A stretch of 38,506 nt of DNA from Nostocales cyanobacterium LEGE 12452 (lineage in GTDB: Bacteria > Cyanobacteriota > Cyanobacteriia > Cyanobacteriales > Nostocaceae): assembly GCA_015206945.1 (NCBI GenBank), contig JADEXV010000047.1, forward strand, positions 1-38,506, given 5' to 3'. The position numbers were made by a program, and so were the translations under genes. The notes beneath the pieces are model-generated. The model saw only the letters and a program-made list of their open reading frames with translations. It did no database searches and was not told the origin of the DNA. The stretch's first letter is position 1. The number at the start of each line of letters is the position of its first letter. This document shows positions 32,151-38,506 of the stretch, piece after piece.

Positions 32151-33203
32151 ATGCAAATAAATGTAAATTTATTTACAGTAAACAAAAGATTTCCGTTGAC
32201 TATTAGTCGAGGTACAACGGCACAGACAACGAATGTATGGGTGAAGATTTTATATGATGATATCGAAGGTTGGGGGGAAGCATCACCATTTGGTGTGGGT
32301 AATCATCGGCAATCAACTGATGCAATCAAAGATGCCCTACAGCAAGTTGTGCCTCTGTTACAAACATTCAGCCCCTTACAACGTCAGGAAATTGAGCAAG
32401 TTTTAATACAAAACCAAGTTCCTTCTGCTGCAAGAGCTGCCTTAGATATGGCAATGCATGACTGGTTGGGTAAGCGTGTAGGTTTACCTTTGTGGCAACT
32501 TTGGGGACTCGATCGCAATCAAATAGTCCCAACTTCAGTCACAATTGGGATTAATTCGCCGGAAACTGCCAGGGCGAGAGCGCGAGACTGGTTAAAATTT
32601 ACAGATGTCCGCCTTTTCAAAGTCAAGCTAGGTAGTCCAGATGGCATAGATGCAGATCAAAAAATGCTCTTAGCGGTGCGAGAAGAAGCACCTGAACTAG
32701 AATTTTTCGTTGATGCCAACGGCGGTTGGAGTTTAGAAGATGCGATCGCTATGTGCAATTGGCTAGCTGATTTAGGTATAAAGTATGTAGAACAGCCATT
32801 GCCACGGGGAGAAGAACCAAGTTTAGCAAAACTCAAAGAACACTCTCCCCTCCCCATCTTTGTCGATGAAAGTTGTTTCACAAGCGCCGATATTCCCGAT
32901 TTGGCAAACTACGTAGATGGTATTAATATCAAACTGATGAAATCAGGGGGACTAACAGAGGCAATGCGAATGGTACATACAGCACGAGCATATCGGTTGC
33001 AAGTAATGTTCGGTTGCTATTCTGACAGTTCGCTAGCTAATACAGCAGCATTACAGCTAGCACCACTAGCTGATTATTTAGATTTAGATAGTCACCTGAA
33101 TTTAATTGATGACCCTTTTACGGGTGCATTGCTAAAAGAAGGAAGAGTTTTGCCAAACGATTTACCAGGCTTGGGAGTACAACACAGTGCGTCTATCACT
33201 TAA
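32151..33203 (+). CDS. Enolase-superfamily dipeptide epimerase (L-Ala-D/L-Glu epimerase or N-acetyl-Glu racemase type)
   Basis: A 350-residue muconate-lactonizing-type enolase-superfamily enzyme. The KxK acid/base motif reads FKVKLGS (Lys157, Lys159). Metal ligands are Asp188 (DANGGW), Glu214 (VEQPL) and Asp239 (VDESC). The opposing lysine lies in INIKLMKSGG. This residue set is that of dipeptide epimerases, which invert the alpha-carbon of Ala-Glu dipeptides during peptidoglycan recycling. The last 17 bp overlap the DUF1611 gene. Epimerase/DUF1611 pairs resemble DgcA/DgcN of D-glutamate catabolism as I recall it, which would make the substrate N-acetyl-glutamate; that is inference. Confidence 0.9.
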   Translation: MQINVNLFTVNKRFPLTISRGTTAQTTNVWVKILYDDIEGWGEASPFGVGNHRQSTDAIKDALQQVVPLLQTFSPLQRQEIEQVLIQNQVPSAARAALDMAMHDWLGKRVGLPLWQLWGLDRNQIVPTSVTIGINSPETARARARDWLKFTDVRLFKVKLGSPDGIDADQKMLLAVREEAPELEFFVDANGGWSLEDAIAMCNWLADLGIKYVEQPLPRGEEPSLAKLKEHSPLPIFVDESCFTSADIPDLANYVDGINIKLMKSGGLTEAMRMVHTARAYRLQVMFGCYSDSSLANTAALQLAPLADYLDLDSHLNLIDDPFTGALLKEGRVLPNDLPGLGVQHSASIT

Positions 33204-34233
33204 TCAACGAGTAGCTATCTTGCTACATGAAGGGACTATTGGGACTCACGGCAAAACAGGGCTAGCAATTTTACGTTACAGTGAAGCCCCAATCGTAACC
33301 GTAATCGATCGCGAGTGTGCTGGTAAATCCCTACCAGAATTAACAGGTCTCAAGCGTGATGTGCCAATTGTGGCATCGGTAGCCGCAGCCCTAGAGTACA
33401 AACCAGAAGTTTTAGTAATTGGTATTGCTCCAGGAGGTGGTGCTGTACCAGATGATTACTGGCTGGAAATTAAAGACGCTTTAGAAGCGGGAATGTCTTT
33501 AGTGAATGGTTTACATACACCAATGGCAAGTATCCCAGAATTAAATGCACTGCTCAAACCAGGGCAACTAATTTGGGATGTCCGAAAAGAGCCGTCTAAT
33601 ATTAGTGTTGCTAGTGGAATGGCACGCACCCTTCCATGTCGGCGGGTGTTGACAGTGGGAACCGATATGGCGATCGGTAAAATGTCAACTAGTCTAGAGT
33701 TACATTGGGCATCAAAACTGCGGGGCTGGCGTTCTAAATTCCTCGCCACGGGGCAAACTGGAGTGATGTTAGAAGGAGACGGCGTGGCTTTAGATGCCGT
33801 GCGAGTAGACTTTGCCGCCGGTGCTGTGGAACAGATTGTTATGCGCTATGGCAAAAACTACGACATCTTACACATTGAAGGACAAGGTTCGCTATTACAC
33901 CCTGGTTCAACGGCAACTCTACCCTTAATCCGTGGTTCGCAACCAACCCAACTAGTTTTGGTACATCGGGCAGGACAAGTTCATGTACGTAATCATCCCC
34001 ATGTAATCATTCCACCTTTACCAGAAGTGATTCGGCTTTATGAAACTGTTGCTAATGCCGGTGGTGCTTTTGGAAGTGTTTCTGTAGCAGGTATAGCGTT
34101 AAACACAGCCCATTTAGATGAGTCTGCGGCTCAGGAAAGCATCGCTCAAACAATAGCAGAAACGGGGCTACCTTGCACCGATGTAGTCCGCTTTGATGCC
34201 AATGTGCTTTTGGATGCGGTGATGAATAATTAG
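33187..34233 (+). CDS. DUF1611 P-loop protein (DgcN-like, possible D-glutamate N-acetyltransferase)
   Basis: A 348-residue protein with a Rossmann-like N-terminal half (VAILLHEGTIG, VLVIGIAPGGG) and a P-loop-type C-terminal half. The latter has VLTVGTDMAIGKMSTSLEL, a Walker-A-like loop, and then FLATGQTGVM and ILHIEGQGSLLHPG. The GTG start at 33187 lies inside the epimerase gene, so translation is coupled. Related DUF1611 proteins paired with an epimerase have been described as DgcN, which acetylates D-glutamate, as I recall the literature. The alternative is a kinase-like activation of a cell-wall dipeptide. Motifs and coupling are clear; the reaction is not. Confidence 0.85.
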   Translation: MRLSLNQRVAILLHEGTIGTHGKTGLAILRYSEAPIVTVIDRECAGKSLPELTGLKRDVPIVASVAAALEYKPEVLVIGIAPGGGAVPDDYWLEIKDALEAGMSLVNGLHTPMASIPELNALLKPGQLIWDVRKEPSNISVASGMARTLPCRRVLTVGTDMAIGKMSTSLELHWASKLRGWRSKFLATGQTGVMLEGDGVALDAVRVDFAAGAVEQIVMRYGKNYDILHIEGQGSLLHPGSTATLPLIRGSQPTQLVLVHRAGQVHVRNHPHVIIPPLPEVIRLYETVANAGGAFGSVSVAGIALNTAHLDESAAQESIAQTIAETGLPCTDVVRFDANVLLDAVMNN

Positions 34234-34252
34234 GTGCTATAGAACGCCTTAA

Positions 34253-34376
34253 CCCTACACTCCTGATAAAGAACTGGTTCCAACACTGGAAGAAGTGGCA
34301 CAACAGGAGAATGCAACACAGCGATCGCCTGGCAGCAAAACTGCGAAAATTAAATATAGATCCAGATACCATTTAA
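34253..34376 (+). pseudogene. C-terminal remnant resembling an Uma2-family protein
   Basis: Two adjacent frames together recall the charged tail of Uma2-family (DUF820) proteins, which are very numerous in cyanobacteria. The first frame (from 34253) reads DKELVPTLEEVAQQENA. After a frame change near 34315-34325 the other frame reads RLAAKLRKLNIDPDTI and stops at 34376. Tails of the kind RLAExLRxLGIDPDxI are typical there. The body of the gene is missing; a stop precedes the first frame at 34250. It is a small degraded fragment and the identification is tentative. Confidence 0.45.
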
Positions 34377-34414
34377 CTTCCACACTGTCTTGCTTGTGCC
34401 TGTTGGCTCAAATG

Positions 34415-34615
34415 CTATGGATCTTCAGGAAAAACCCATTTTGGCGGTTCTGCCATTTTTTTTCGCAGACGTTCTTGTGCCAACTCCAGCATTTTGTCTA
34501 AGGGAGTCTCTTCAATAAATTTTGCGGCTGACTCTCTAAACTCGATATTGGGGCATTTATCCCCCAAAACACACCCGTTAACACAGGCTACAGCGCAGTT
34601 AATCTTTTGCTCCAC
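34415..34615 (-). CDS. Small Cys-rich cyanobacterial protein, possible metal/Fe-S binder
   Basis: A 66-residue soluble protein. The N-terminal half carries four cysteines in INCAVACVNGCVLGDKCPN (Cys7, 11, 15, 21), a C-x3-C-x3-C-x5-C-P pattern. The C-terminal half is a charged helix (LDKMLELAQERLRKKM) ending PPKWVFPEDP. The start is GTG at 34615, supported by AGAGAGAGGA with a 7-nt spacer. The Cys spacing is unlike plant ferredoxin and not identical to bacterial 2[4Fe-4S] ferredoxin, so metal binding is a guess. I believe similar proteins occur in other cyanobacteria but know no function. Confidence 0.75.
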   Translation of the reverse strand: MEQKINCAVACVNGCVLGDKCPNIEFRESAAKFIEETPLDKMLELAQERLRKKMAEPPKWVFPEDP

Positions 34616-34636
34616 AGTAAATTCCTCTCTCTAAAA

Positions 34637-34699
34637 GTTATGAGTTATAAGTTGTGAGTCATGATTTTCATCTCTAACTCTTCACTCTTAACTCTTTAC
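34637..34699. repeat. GTTATGA-type heptamer repeats upstream of mnmE
   Basis: GTTATGAGTTATAAGTTGTG (34637 onward) and, in the other sense, TAACTCTTCACTCTTAACTC (34675 onward) are short tandem units of a 7-bp family. They can pair with each other. A third piece, AACTTAT...ATAAGTT (about 34775-34794), lies 36 bp before the mnmE start. The same family ends the gene at 36897. Confidence 0.6.
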
Positions 34700-34829
34700 T
34701 ATCAGGCATGACCTACAGATAAATTTTACCTTGCCAGTTGGTATCTCATTAGTCTAAATACTCACCATTTAGAAACTTATGAGTATATAAGTTATGATTT
34801 TTACTCCTCACTCTTAATAAAGGGCGCTC

Positions 34830-36248
34830 ATGTCGGAACTCTTTGCTACTACTGGAACTATAGCCGCGATCGCCACTGCTGTTGTCCCCCAACAGGGTAG
34901 TGTTGGGATTGTGCGGGTGTCCGGTTCTCAAGCAATGGCAATCGCCCAAAGTCTCTTTCATGCACCAGGGCGACAAGTTTGGGAAAGTCACCGGATTCTC
35001 TACGGTTACATTCGCCATCCCCAGACGCAACAAATAGTGGATGAAGCCCTGCTGCTGATTATGAAAGCACCCCGTTCTTACACCCGTGAAGATGTTGTAG
35101 AATTCCATTGCCACGGGGGAATTATGGCAGTGCAGCAGGTGTTGCAACTGTGTTTGGAAAATGGAAGCAGACTAGCGCAACCAGGAGAATTTACTCTTCG
35201 CGCCTTTTTGAATGGACGGTTGGATTTAACTCAAGCCGAAGGTATTGCTGATTTAGTCGGAGCTAAATCGCCCCAAGCGGCTCAAAGTGCCTTAGCTGGT
35301 TTACAAGGAAAATTAGCTCATCCGATCCGGCAGTTACGCGCTAACTGTTTGGATATTTTGGCAGAGATTGAAGCTCGGATTGATTTTGAGGAAGACCTTC
35401 CTCCGCTGGATGATAAAGCGATTGTATCAGCAATCGATAAAATTGCCGCAGAAATAACTAGATTATTGGAAACCAAAGATAAAGGTGAGTTGCTGCGTAC
35501 TGGTTTAAAAGTGGCAATTGTTGGGCGTCCAAATGTGGGTAAGTCGAGTTTATTGAACGCTTGGAGCCGGAGCGATCGCGCCATTGTGACTGATTTACCT
35601 GGTACAACCCGCGATGTTGTCGAATCTCAGTTAGTTGTCGGGGGAATTCCCGTACAAGTGCTAGATACTGCGGGCATTCGGGAAACAACAGACCAAGTGG
35701 AAAAAATTGGCGTCGAGCGATCGCGCCGTGCTGCCAATGCAGCTGATTTAGTCTTGCTTACCATCGATGCTTCCGCAGGTTGGACAGAAGGTGATGAAGA
35801 AATTTATGAAACAGTACAACACCGTCCGTTGATTCTAGTGATTAACAAAATTGATTTATTAGAAGAAAGCAAAAGAACAACTATTCAATCCCAAATCCCA
35901 AATCGTTCGACTGAGCGTAGCCGAAGTCCCAAATCTAAAATTGTCACAGCCGCAGCCCAAAATCAAGGTATAGATGCTTTAGAAACAGCAATTTTAGAAA
36001 TAGTCCAATCGGGAAAAGTGCAAGCTGCTGATATGGATTTAGCTATTAACCAAAGGCAGGCAGCAGCCTTAACTCAAGCTAAAATGTCTTTGGAACAGGT
36101 ACAAGCAACAATTACCCAGCAGTTACCTCTTGATTTTTGGACAATTGACTTACGAGGTGCGATTCAAGCTTTAGGAGAAATTACTGGAGAAGAAGTAACA
36201 GAATCAGTTTTGGAGAGGATTTTTAGCAGGTTTTGTATTGGAAAATAA
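34830..36248 (+). CDS. mnmE: tRNA uridine-5-carboxymethylaminomethyl modification GTPase
   Basis: A 472-residue GTPase that, with MnmG, modifies U34 of certain tRNAs. The N-terminal tetrahydrofolate-binding domain opens with [20 protein letters not shown]. The inserted G domain has [12 protein letters not shown] (232-243), LPGTTRD (256-262), DTAG (279-282) and NKID (339-342). The C-terminus is the functional FCIGK, whose Cys is required in the family. The protein is longer than E. coli MnmE (454). Part of the excess is at residues 347-370, just after NKID, where the DNA is a dispersed repeat read in frame ([12 protein letters not shown]). All catalytic motifs are intact, so the protein should work. 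Confidence 0.97.
   Translation: MSELFATTGTIAAIATAVVPQQGSVGIVRVSGSQAMAIAQSLFHAPGRQVWESHRILYGYIRHPQTQQIVDEALLLIMKAPRSYTREDVVEFHCHGGIMAVQQVLQLCLENGSRLAQPGEFTLRAFLNGRLDLTQAEGIADLVGAKSPQAAQSALAGLQGKLAHPIRQLRANCLDILAEIEARIDFEEDLPPLDDKAIVSAIDKIAAEITRLLETKDKGELLRTGLKVAIVGRPNVGKSSLLNAWSRSDRAIVTDLPGTTRDVVESQLVVGGIPVQVLDTAGIRETTDQVEKIGVERSRRAANAADLVLLTIDASAGWTEGDEEIYETVQHRPLILVINKIDLLEESKRTTIQSQIPNRSTERSRSPKSKIVTAAAQNQGIDALETAILEIVQSGKVQAADMDLAINQRQAAALTQAKMSLEQVQATITQQLPLDFWTIDLRGAIQALGEITGEEVTESVLERIFSRFCIGK
35886..35941. repeat. Dispersed repeat inside the mnmE coding sequence
   Basis: CAATCCCAAATCCCAAATCG, then TTCGACTGAGCGTAGCCGAAG, then CCCAAATCTAAAATT: three elements otherwise found between genes in this window (GAGCGTAG-CGAA at 4769-4803 and near 14602; CAATCTAAAATC at 3922). 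They encode roughly residues 353-371 without shifting the frame. The site is the loop after the NKID motif. Confidence 0.75.
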
Positions 36249-36308
36249 ACTAGGAAATTTTTTGTTTAATTTTACTTTAGTTTAACTTAACCTACTATTT
36301 ATAGCTAA

Positions 36309-36816
36309 ATGTATATCTCAATTCGTCAAGCAACCATACAAGATACGGCGATCGTTTCGGATGTGCTATTAGAAGCAGCTTTGTGGCTCCAGCAGAGTGG
36401 TAGGTCTCTGTGGCATGAGAGTGAGGTTTCGCCAGAAAATATCTCTAAAGATGTTGCTAACGGCTTGTTTTTTTATTGCTGAGTGGGCAGGTGAACCAGC
36501 TGGTACAATCAAGTTTTAACTAGAAGATTTACTGTTCTGGCCCGACATTTCTCAGGAAGAGTCAGCATTTGTACATCGTCTTGCAGTTCGACGGCATTAC
36601 TCTGGCGGTAAAGTCTCTTCAGCACTTCTAGCTTGGGCTGTTGAACAAGCACAAACACTTGGTAGACATTATTTACGTCTAGATTGCGATGCTTCACGTC
36701 CACCCCTTAGAGCAGTATATGAACGTTTTGGTTTCCGTCATCACAGCGATAAACAAGTTGGTGTTTATTTTGTCTCTCGCTATGAATATAAAATACCTAC
36801 ACAATTTACCTTCTAA
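36309..36816 (+). pseudogene. Broken GNAT-family N-acetyltransferase gene
   Basis: From the ATG at 36309 the frame reads MYISIRQATIQDTA and continues to GLFF, then fails in a run of seven T (near 36468-36474). With one T fewer it continues as IAEWAGEPAGTIKF. A second lesion follows, a TAA at 36517-36519 where CAA (Gln) is expected. After that the frame stays open to TAA at 36814-36816 and encodes the acetyl-CoA-binding core: VHRLAVRRHYSGGKVSSALL, LRLDCDASRPPLRAVYERFG and FRHHSDKQVG. About 168 codons in total, the normal size for a GNAT. Two independent lesions argue against a sequencing error alone. It probably derives from an acetyltransferase acting on a small molecule. Confidence 0.82.
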
Positions 36817-36837
36817 TTTTTCAACCCATGCAATAGG

Positions 36838-36905
36838 AGTTATAAGTTATGAGTGATGAGTTAAAAATTCATAACTCATCACTTATAACTCATAACTCAT
36901 AACTC
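36838..36905. repeat. GTTATGA heptamer array forming a hairpin and a stop codon
   Basis: GAGTTATAAGTTATGAGTGATGAGTT and its near complement face each other around AAAAATTC, so the array folds into a long hairpin. The right end (AACTCATAACTCAT) runs into the 3' end of the following minus-strand kinase gene, whose last codons and TGA stop are spelled by the repeat (GAG TTA TGA). Confidence 0.8.
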
Positions 36906-38360
36906 ATTTTCTGTAGCGATCGCTCTTGGGATATTGCTAACAGTTGCCAGTTGCACTGTAAAAGTAGAACCTTCGGATAATTTACTTTTTACAGAAATAG
37001 ATCCACCACAGCGCAGCAGCAATTGCTGTACTATCGTTAACCCCAACCCAGCACCACCATAATCTTCGGTTGCTGCTGTACGCACGCGATAAAAGCGATC
37101 GAAGATTTTGGGAATTTCGTTTTCCGCAATACCGATACCTGTGTCGCGGAATTCTAATTGGACATAATCGCCTTGATTACGGGCACGCACCCATACTTGA
37201 CCTCCATTAGGGGTAAACTTAAGACTGTTGTGCAACAGATTAATCACAATTTGCCTGAGCTTCCCAGTCACGCACCAAACAGATGGGAGTTCAGTCGGTA
37301 CGGTGTAGGCTAGCATAATTCCTTTTTCTTGGGCTACAGGTTGGTAGGTACTAACTACTCCCGGTACTATATCTGAGAGACGCACCAACTCCAAAGTCGT
37401 CCCCTCCAAATTCTGTTCTAGCTGCACCAGTTCCAAGAAACCAGTAATCAGGGAGTTTTGCTGATCGCACTGGGTATTTAACATCTGTAAATAACGTTGT
37501 CGTTGTGGGGGTTTAAGATTAGGGGAATTTAATAATGAAAGTGCTGTCTTCATGTGCGTCAAAGGTATACGCAGTTCCTGACAGACATTTTTCAGGTATT
37601 CATCTTTGAGTTGCTCTTTGTTGTGCAGTTCTTGATTTTGCTGCTCCAACTTATTAGTGCGTCCTGTGATGATCTGACGATTAATTTCATCTTGTCGAAG
37701 GAGTTGTTTTGCCAACAGTTGATTCATAAGTGCGGCTTGGGGCACGGTTGGACAAATAAAACTAGCAGGTAAAATTGAGGATGATTCTGGTGCGATCGCT
37801 TGTTGGATACCATTTAATACTTGCTGAATTACTCTCCCCTCAACAGTAGTTATAATTAGCAACGGCTGGTTTTTATTCGTATTTACCTTCCCCGATGTCT
37901 GATTTTTGCGTTTTTTAAGTGGTCGATGAGCCAAAATTAAACTGCAAAACTGGGGCGATAACACCATTAGAAAGTTTTCCCGTCGCATTTGGCTATCTGG
38001 TGATAGATGAACGGGAACAGAATTAGATGATAGGGATGAGGGAGATGATGAGATATTTAATCTTTCCTCTCCCTTGTCTTCCCCTGCTTCCCCTTTCCTA
38101 CTCTCCTCAATTTGGCAAGTATAAATGAGACTAGACGCACCTACCGAGGATTGATAACGTGCTAATTCGGATTGCCAAATTTTATCTGGTGGTAGCTTCA
38201 CCCAGAGAGTAGCTGCAATTTGCTGTTCAATGAGTAAGTCAATTTGCGCTCTCACCAGTGATAGCAGAGTAGCAGGACTGAGGGACAATGGTTTCGGAGG
38301 CGCTTGCACTCCCATAACCAGTTGATAAACAGACAGATCCTTAGCCAGAGAAACATTCAT
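36897..38360 (-). CDS. DICT-domain histidine-kinase-like protein with Gln at the phospho-acceptor position
   Basis: A 487-residue soluble protein. The N-terminal 210 residues look like a DICT sensory domain (LSVYQLVMGVQ at the start, FICPTVPQAALMNQLLAKQL at the end). A coiled coil (about 225-250) leads to a HisKA-like helix where SHELRTPL is replaced by CQELRIPLTHMKTAL, so residue 261 is Gln, not His. The ATPase domain is complete: N-box INLLHNSLKF, G1 DTGIGIAE, FDRFYRV, and G2 GGAGLGLTIVQQLL. Residues 85-115 (RKGEAGEDKGEERL and following Ser-rich part) are a low-complexity insert encoded by purine repeats. It could be a kinase using another residue, a phosphatase, or an ATP-binding regulator. 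DICT proteins are linked to light or cyclic-di-GMP signalling by domain context only. Confidence 0.88.
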   Translation of the reverse strand: MNVSLAKDLSVYQLVMGVQAPPKPLSLSPATLLSLVRAQIDLLIEQQIAATLWVKLPPDKIWQSELARYQSSVGASSLIYTCQIEESRKGEAGEDKGEERLNISSSPSSLSSNSVPVHLSPDSQMRRENFLMVLSPQFCSLILAHRPLKKRKNQTSGKVNTNKNQPLLIITTVEGRVIQQVLNGIQQAIAPESSSILPASFICPTVPQAALMNQLLAKQLLRQDEINRQIITGRTNKLEQQNQELHNKEQLKDEYLKNVCQELRIPLTHMKTALSLLNSPNLKPPQRQRYLQMLNTQCDQQNSLITGFLELVQLEQNLEGTTLELVRLSDIVPGVVSTYQPVAQEKGIMLAYTVPTELPSVWCVTGKLRQIVINLLHNSLKFTPNGGQVWVRARNQGDYVQLEFRDTGIGIAENEIPKIFDRFYRVRTAATEDYGGAGLGLTIVQQLLLRCGGSISVKSKLSEGSTFTVQLATVSNIPRAIATENEL

Positions 38361-38482
38361 GAGTCAAGCACAACTTGGATGAAGCAAGAAATAATTCTGT
38401 CTTCGATTTTCACCTTTATGTGTGCATTTTTTACAAAATCACCACGGAAAGAAACATTAACTATAAAAAACTCTATCTACAA

Positions 38483-38506
38483 GGGAGCGGGGGAGCAGGG
38501 GAGCAG
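38483..38506. repeat. G-rich purine repeat at window end
   Basis: GGGAGCGGGGGAGCAGGGGA and four further bases repeat the unit GGGGAGCA. The same type occurs at 1-12 (complement), 14515-14590, 22650-22680 and 28246-28265. It lies upstream of the DICT kinase start, about 120 bp away. Confidence 0.7.

Noticed and set aside
1..38506. Same purine repeat at both window ends as a sign of a bounded mobile element
   Set aside because: The left copy lies inside a kinase gene and this repeat type is scattered through the window; there is no integrase and no target duplication.

Overview
The window looks like chromosomal DNA of a filamentous, heterocyst-type cyanobacterium (Nostoc, Tolypothrix or Calothrix relatives). 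The HIP1 octamer GCGATCGC is scattered throughout, including inside genes. Typical Nostocales short repeats (heptamer arrays, G-rich purine arrays, palindromic GACGCGAT and ATTTTAGATT elements) fill many gaps. The gene families (CbiG-CobJ fusion, DICT histidine kinase, PlsY/phosphotransferase fusion, DUF1772, DUF2809) fit the same group. I see no rRNA, tRNA, CRISPR array, IS element or prophage. Genes lie on both strands, mostly as single transcription units.

Layout. 1-5 kb, mostly minus strand: a membrane sensor kinase cut by the window edge, a MOSC protein and signal peptidase I. 5-9.1 kb, plus strand: dihydroorotase, a repeat-rich gap, a patatin-like phospholipase and a short orphan ABC permease. 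9.3-14.5 kb: a secreted collagen-like protein, pirin, a rhodanese, a TIGR04283-type glycosyltransferase overlapping a convergent DUF547 gene, and a small coiled-coil protein. 14.8-18.9 kb: the CbiG-CobJ cobalamin fusion, a histone-deacetylase-family enzyme, a DUF2809 membrane protein, a 21/42-bp tandem repeat array and a small secreted Cys protein. 19-22.5 kb, minus strand: a PlsY-like membrane domain fused to a rifampin-phosphotransferase-like enzyme, translationally coupled to a cupin, then a 46-residue one-helix membrane protein with an elaborate 3' hairpin. 22.8-27.9 kb: SGNH hydrolase, acyltransferase, methyltransferase, DUF1772 protein and a GH13 glucan enzyme. 28.3-34.2 kb: a base-salvage pair (yeast-type cytosine deaminase and nucleoside hydrolase, divergent), a convergent type II restriction-modification pair, a NUDIX hydrolase, and an overlapping enolase-superfamily epimerase/DUF1611 pair. 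34.2-38.5 kb: an Uma2-like remnant, a small Cys-rich protein, mnmE, a broken GNAT gene and a DICT-domain histidine-kinase-like protein.

The most unusual items are: the PlsY/phosphotransferase fusion with its coupled cupin; a kinase-like protein with Gln where the phospho-acceptor His belongs; dispersed repeats that have become coding sequence in MnmE and in two kinases; a 48-bp module present twice in opposite orientation, 8 kb apart, with one difference; and the 21/42-bp tandem array. Functional statements rest on motifs and family resemblance read by eye; no database search was possible.
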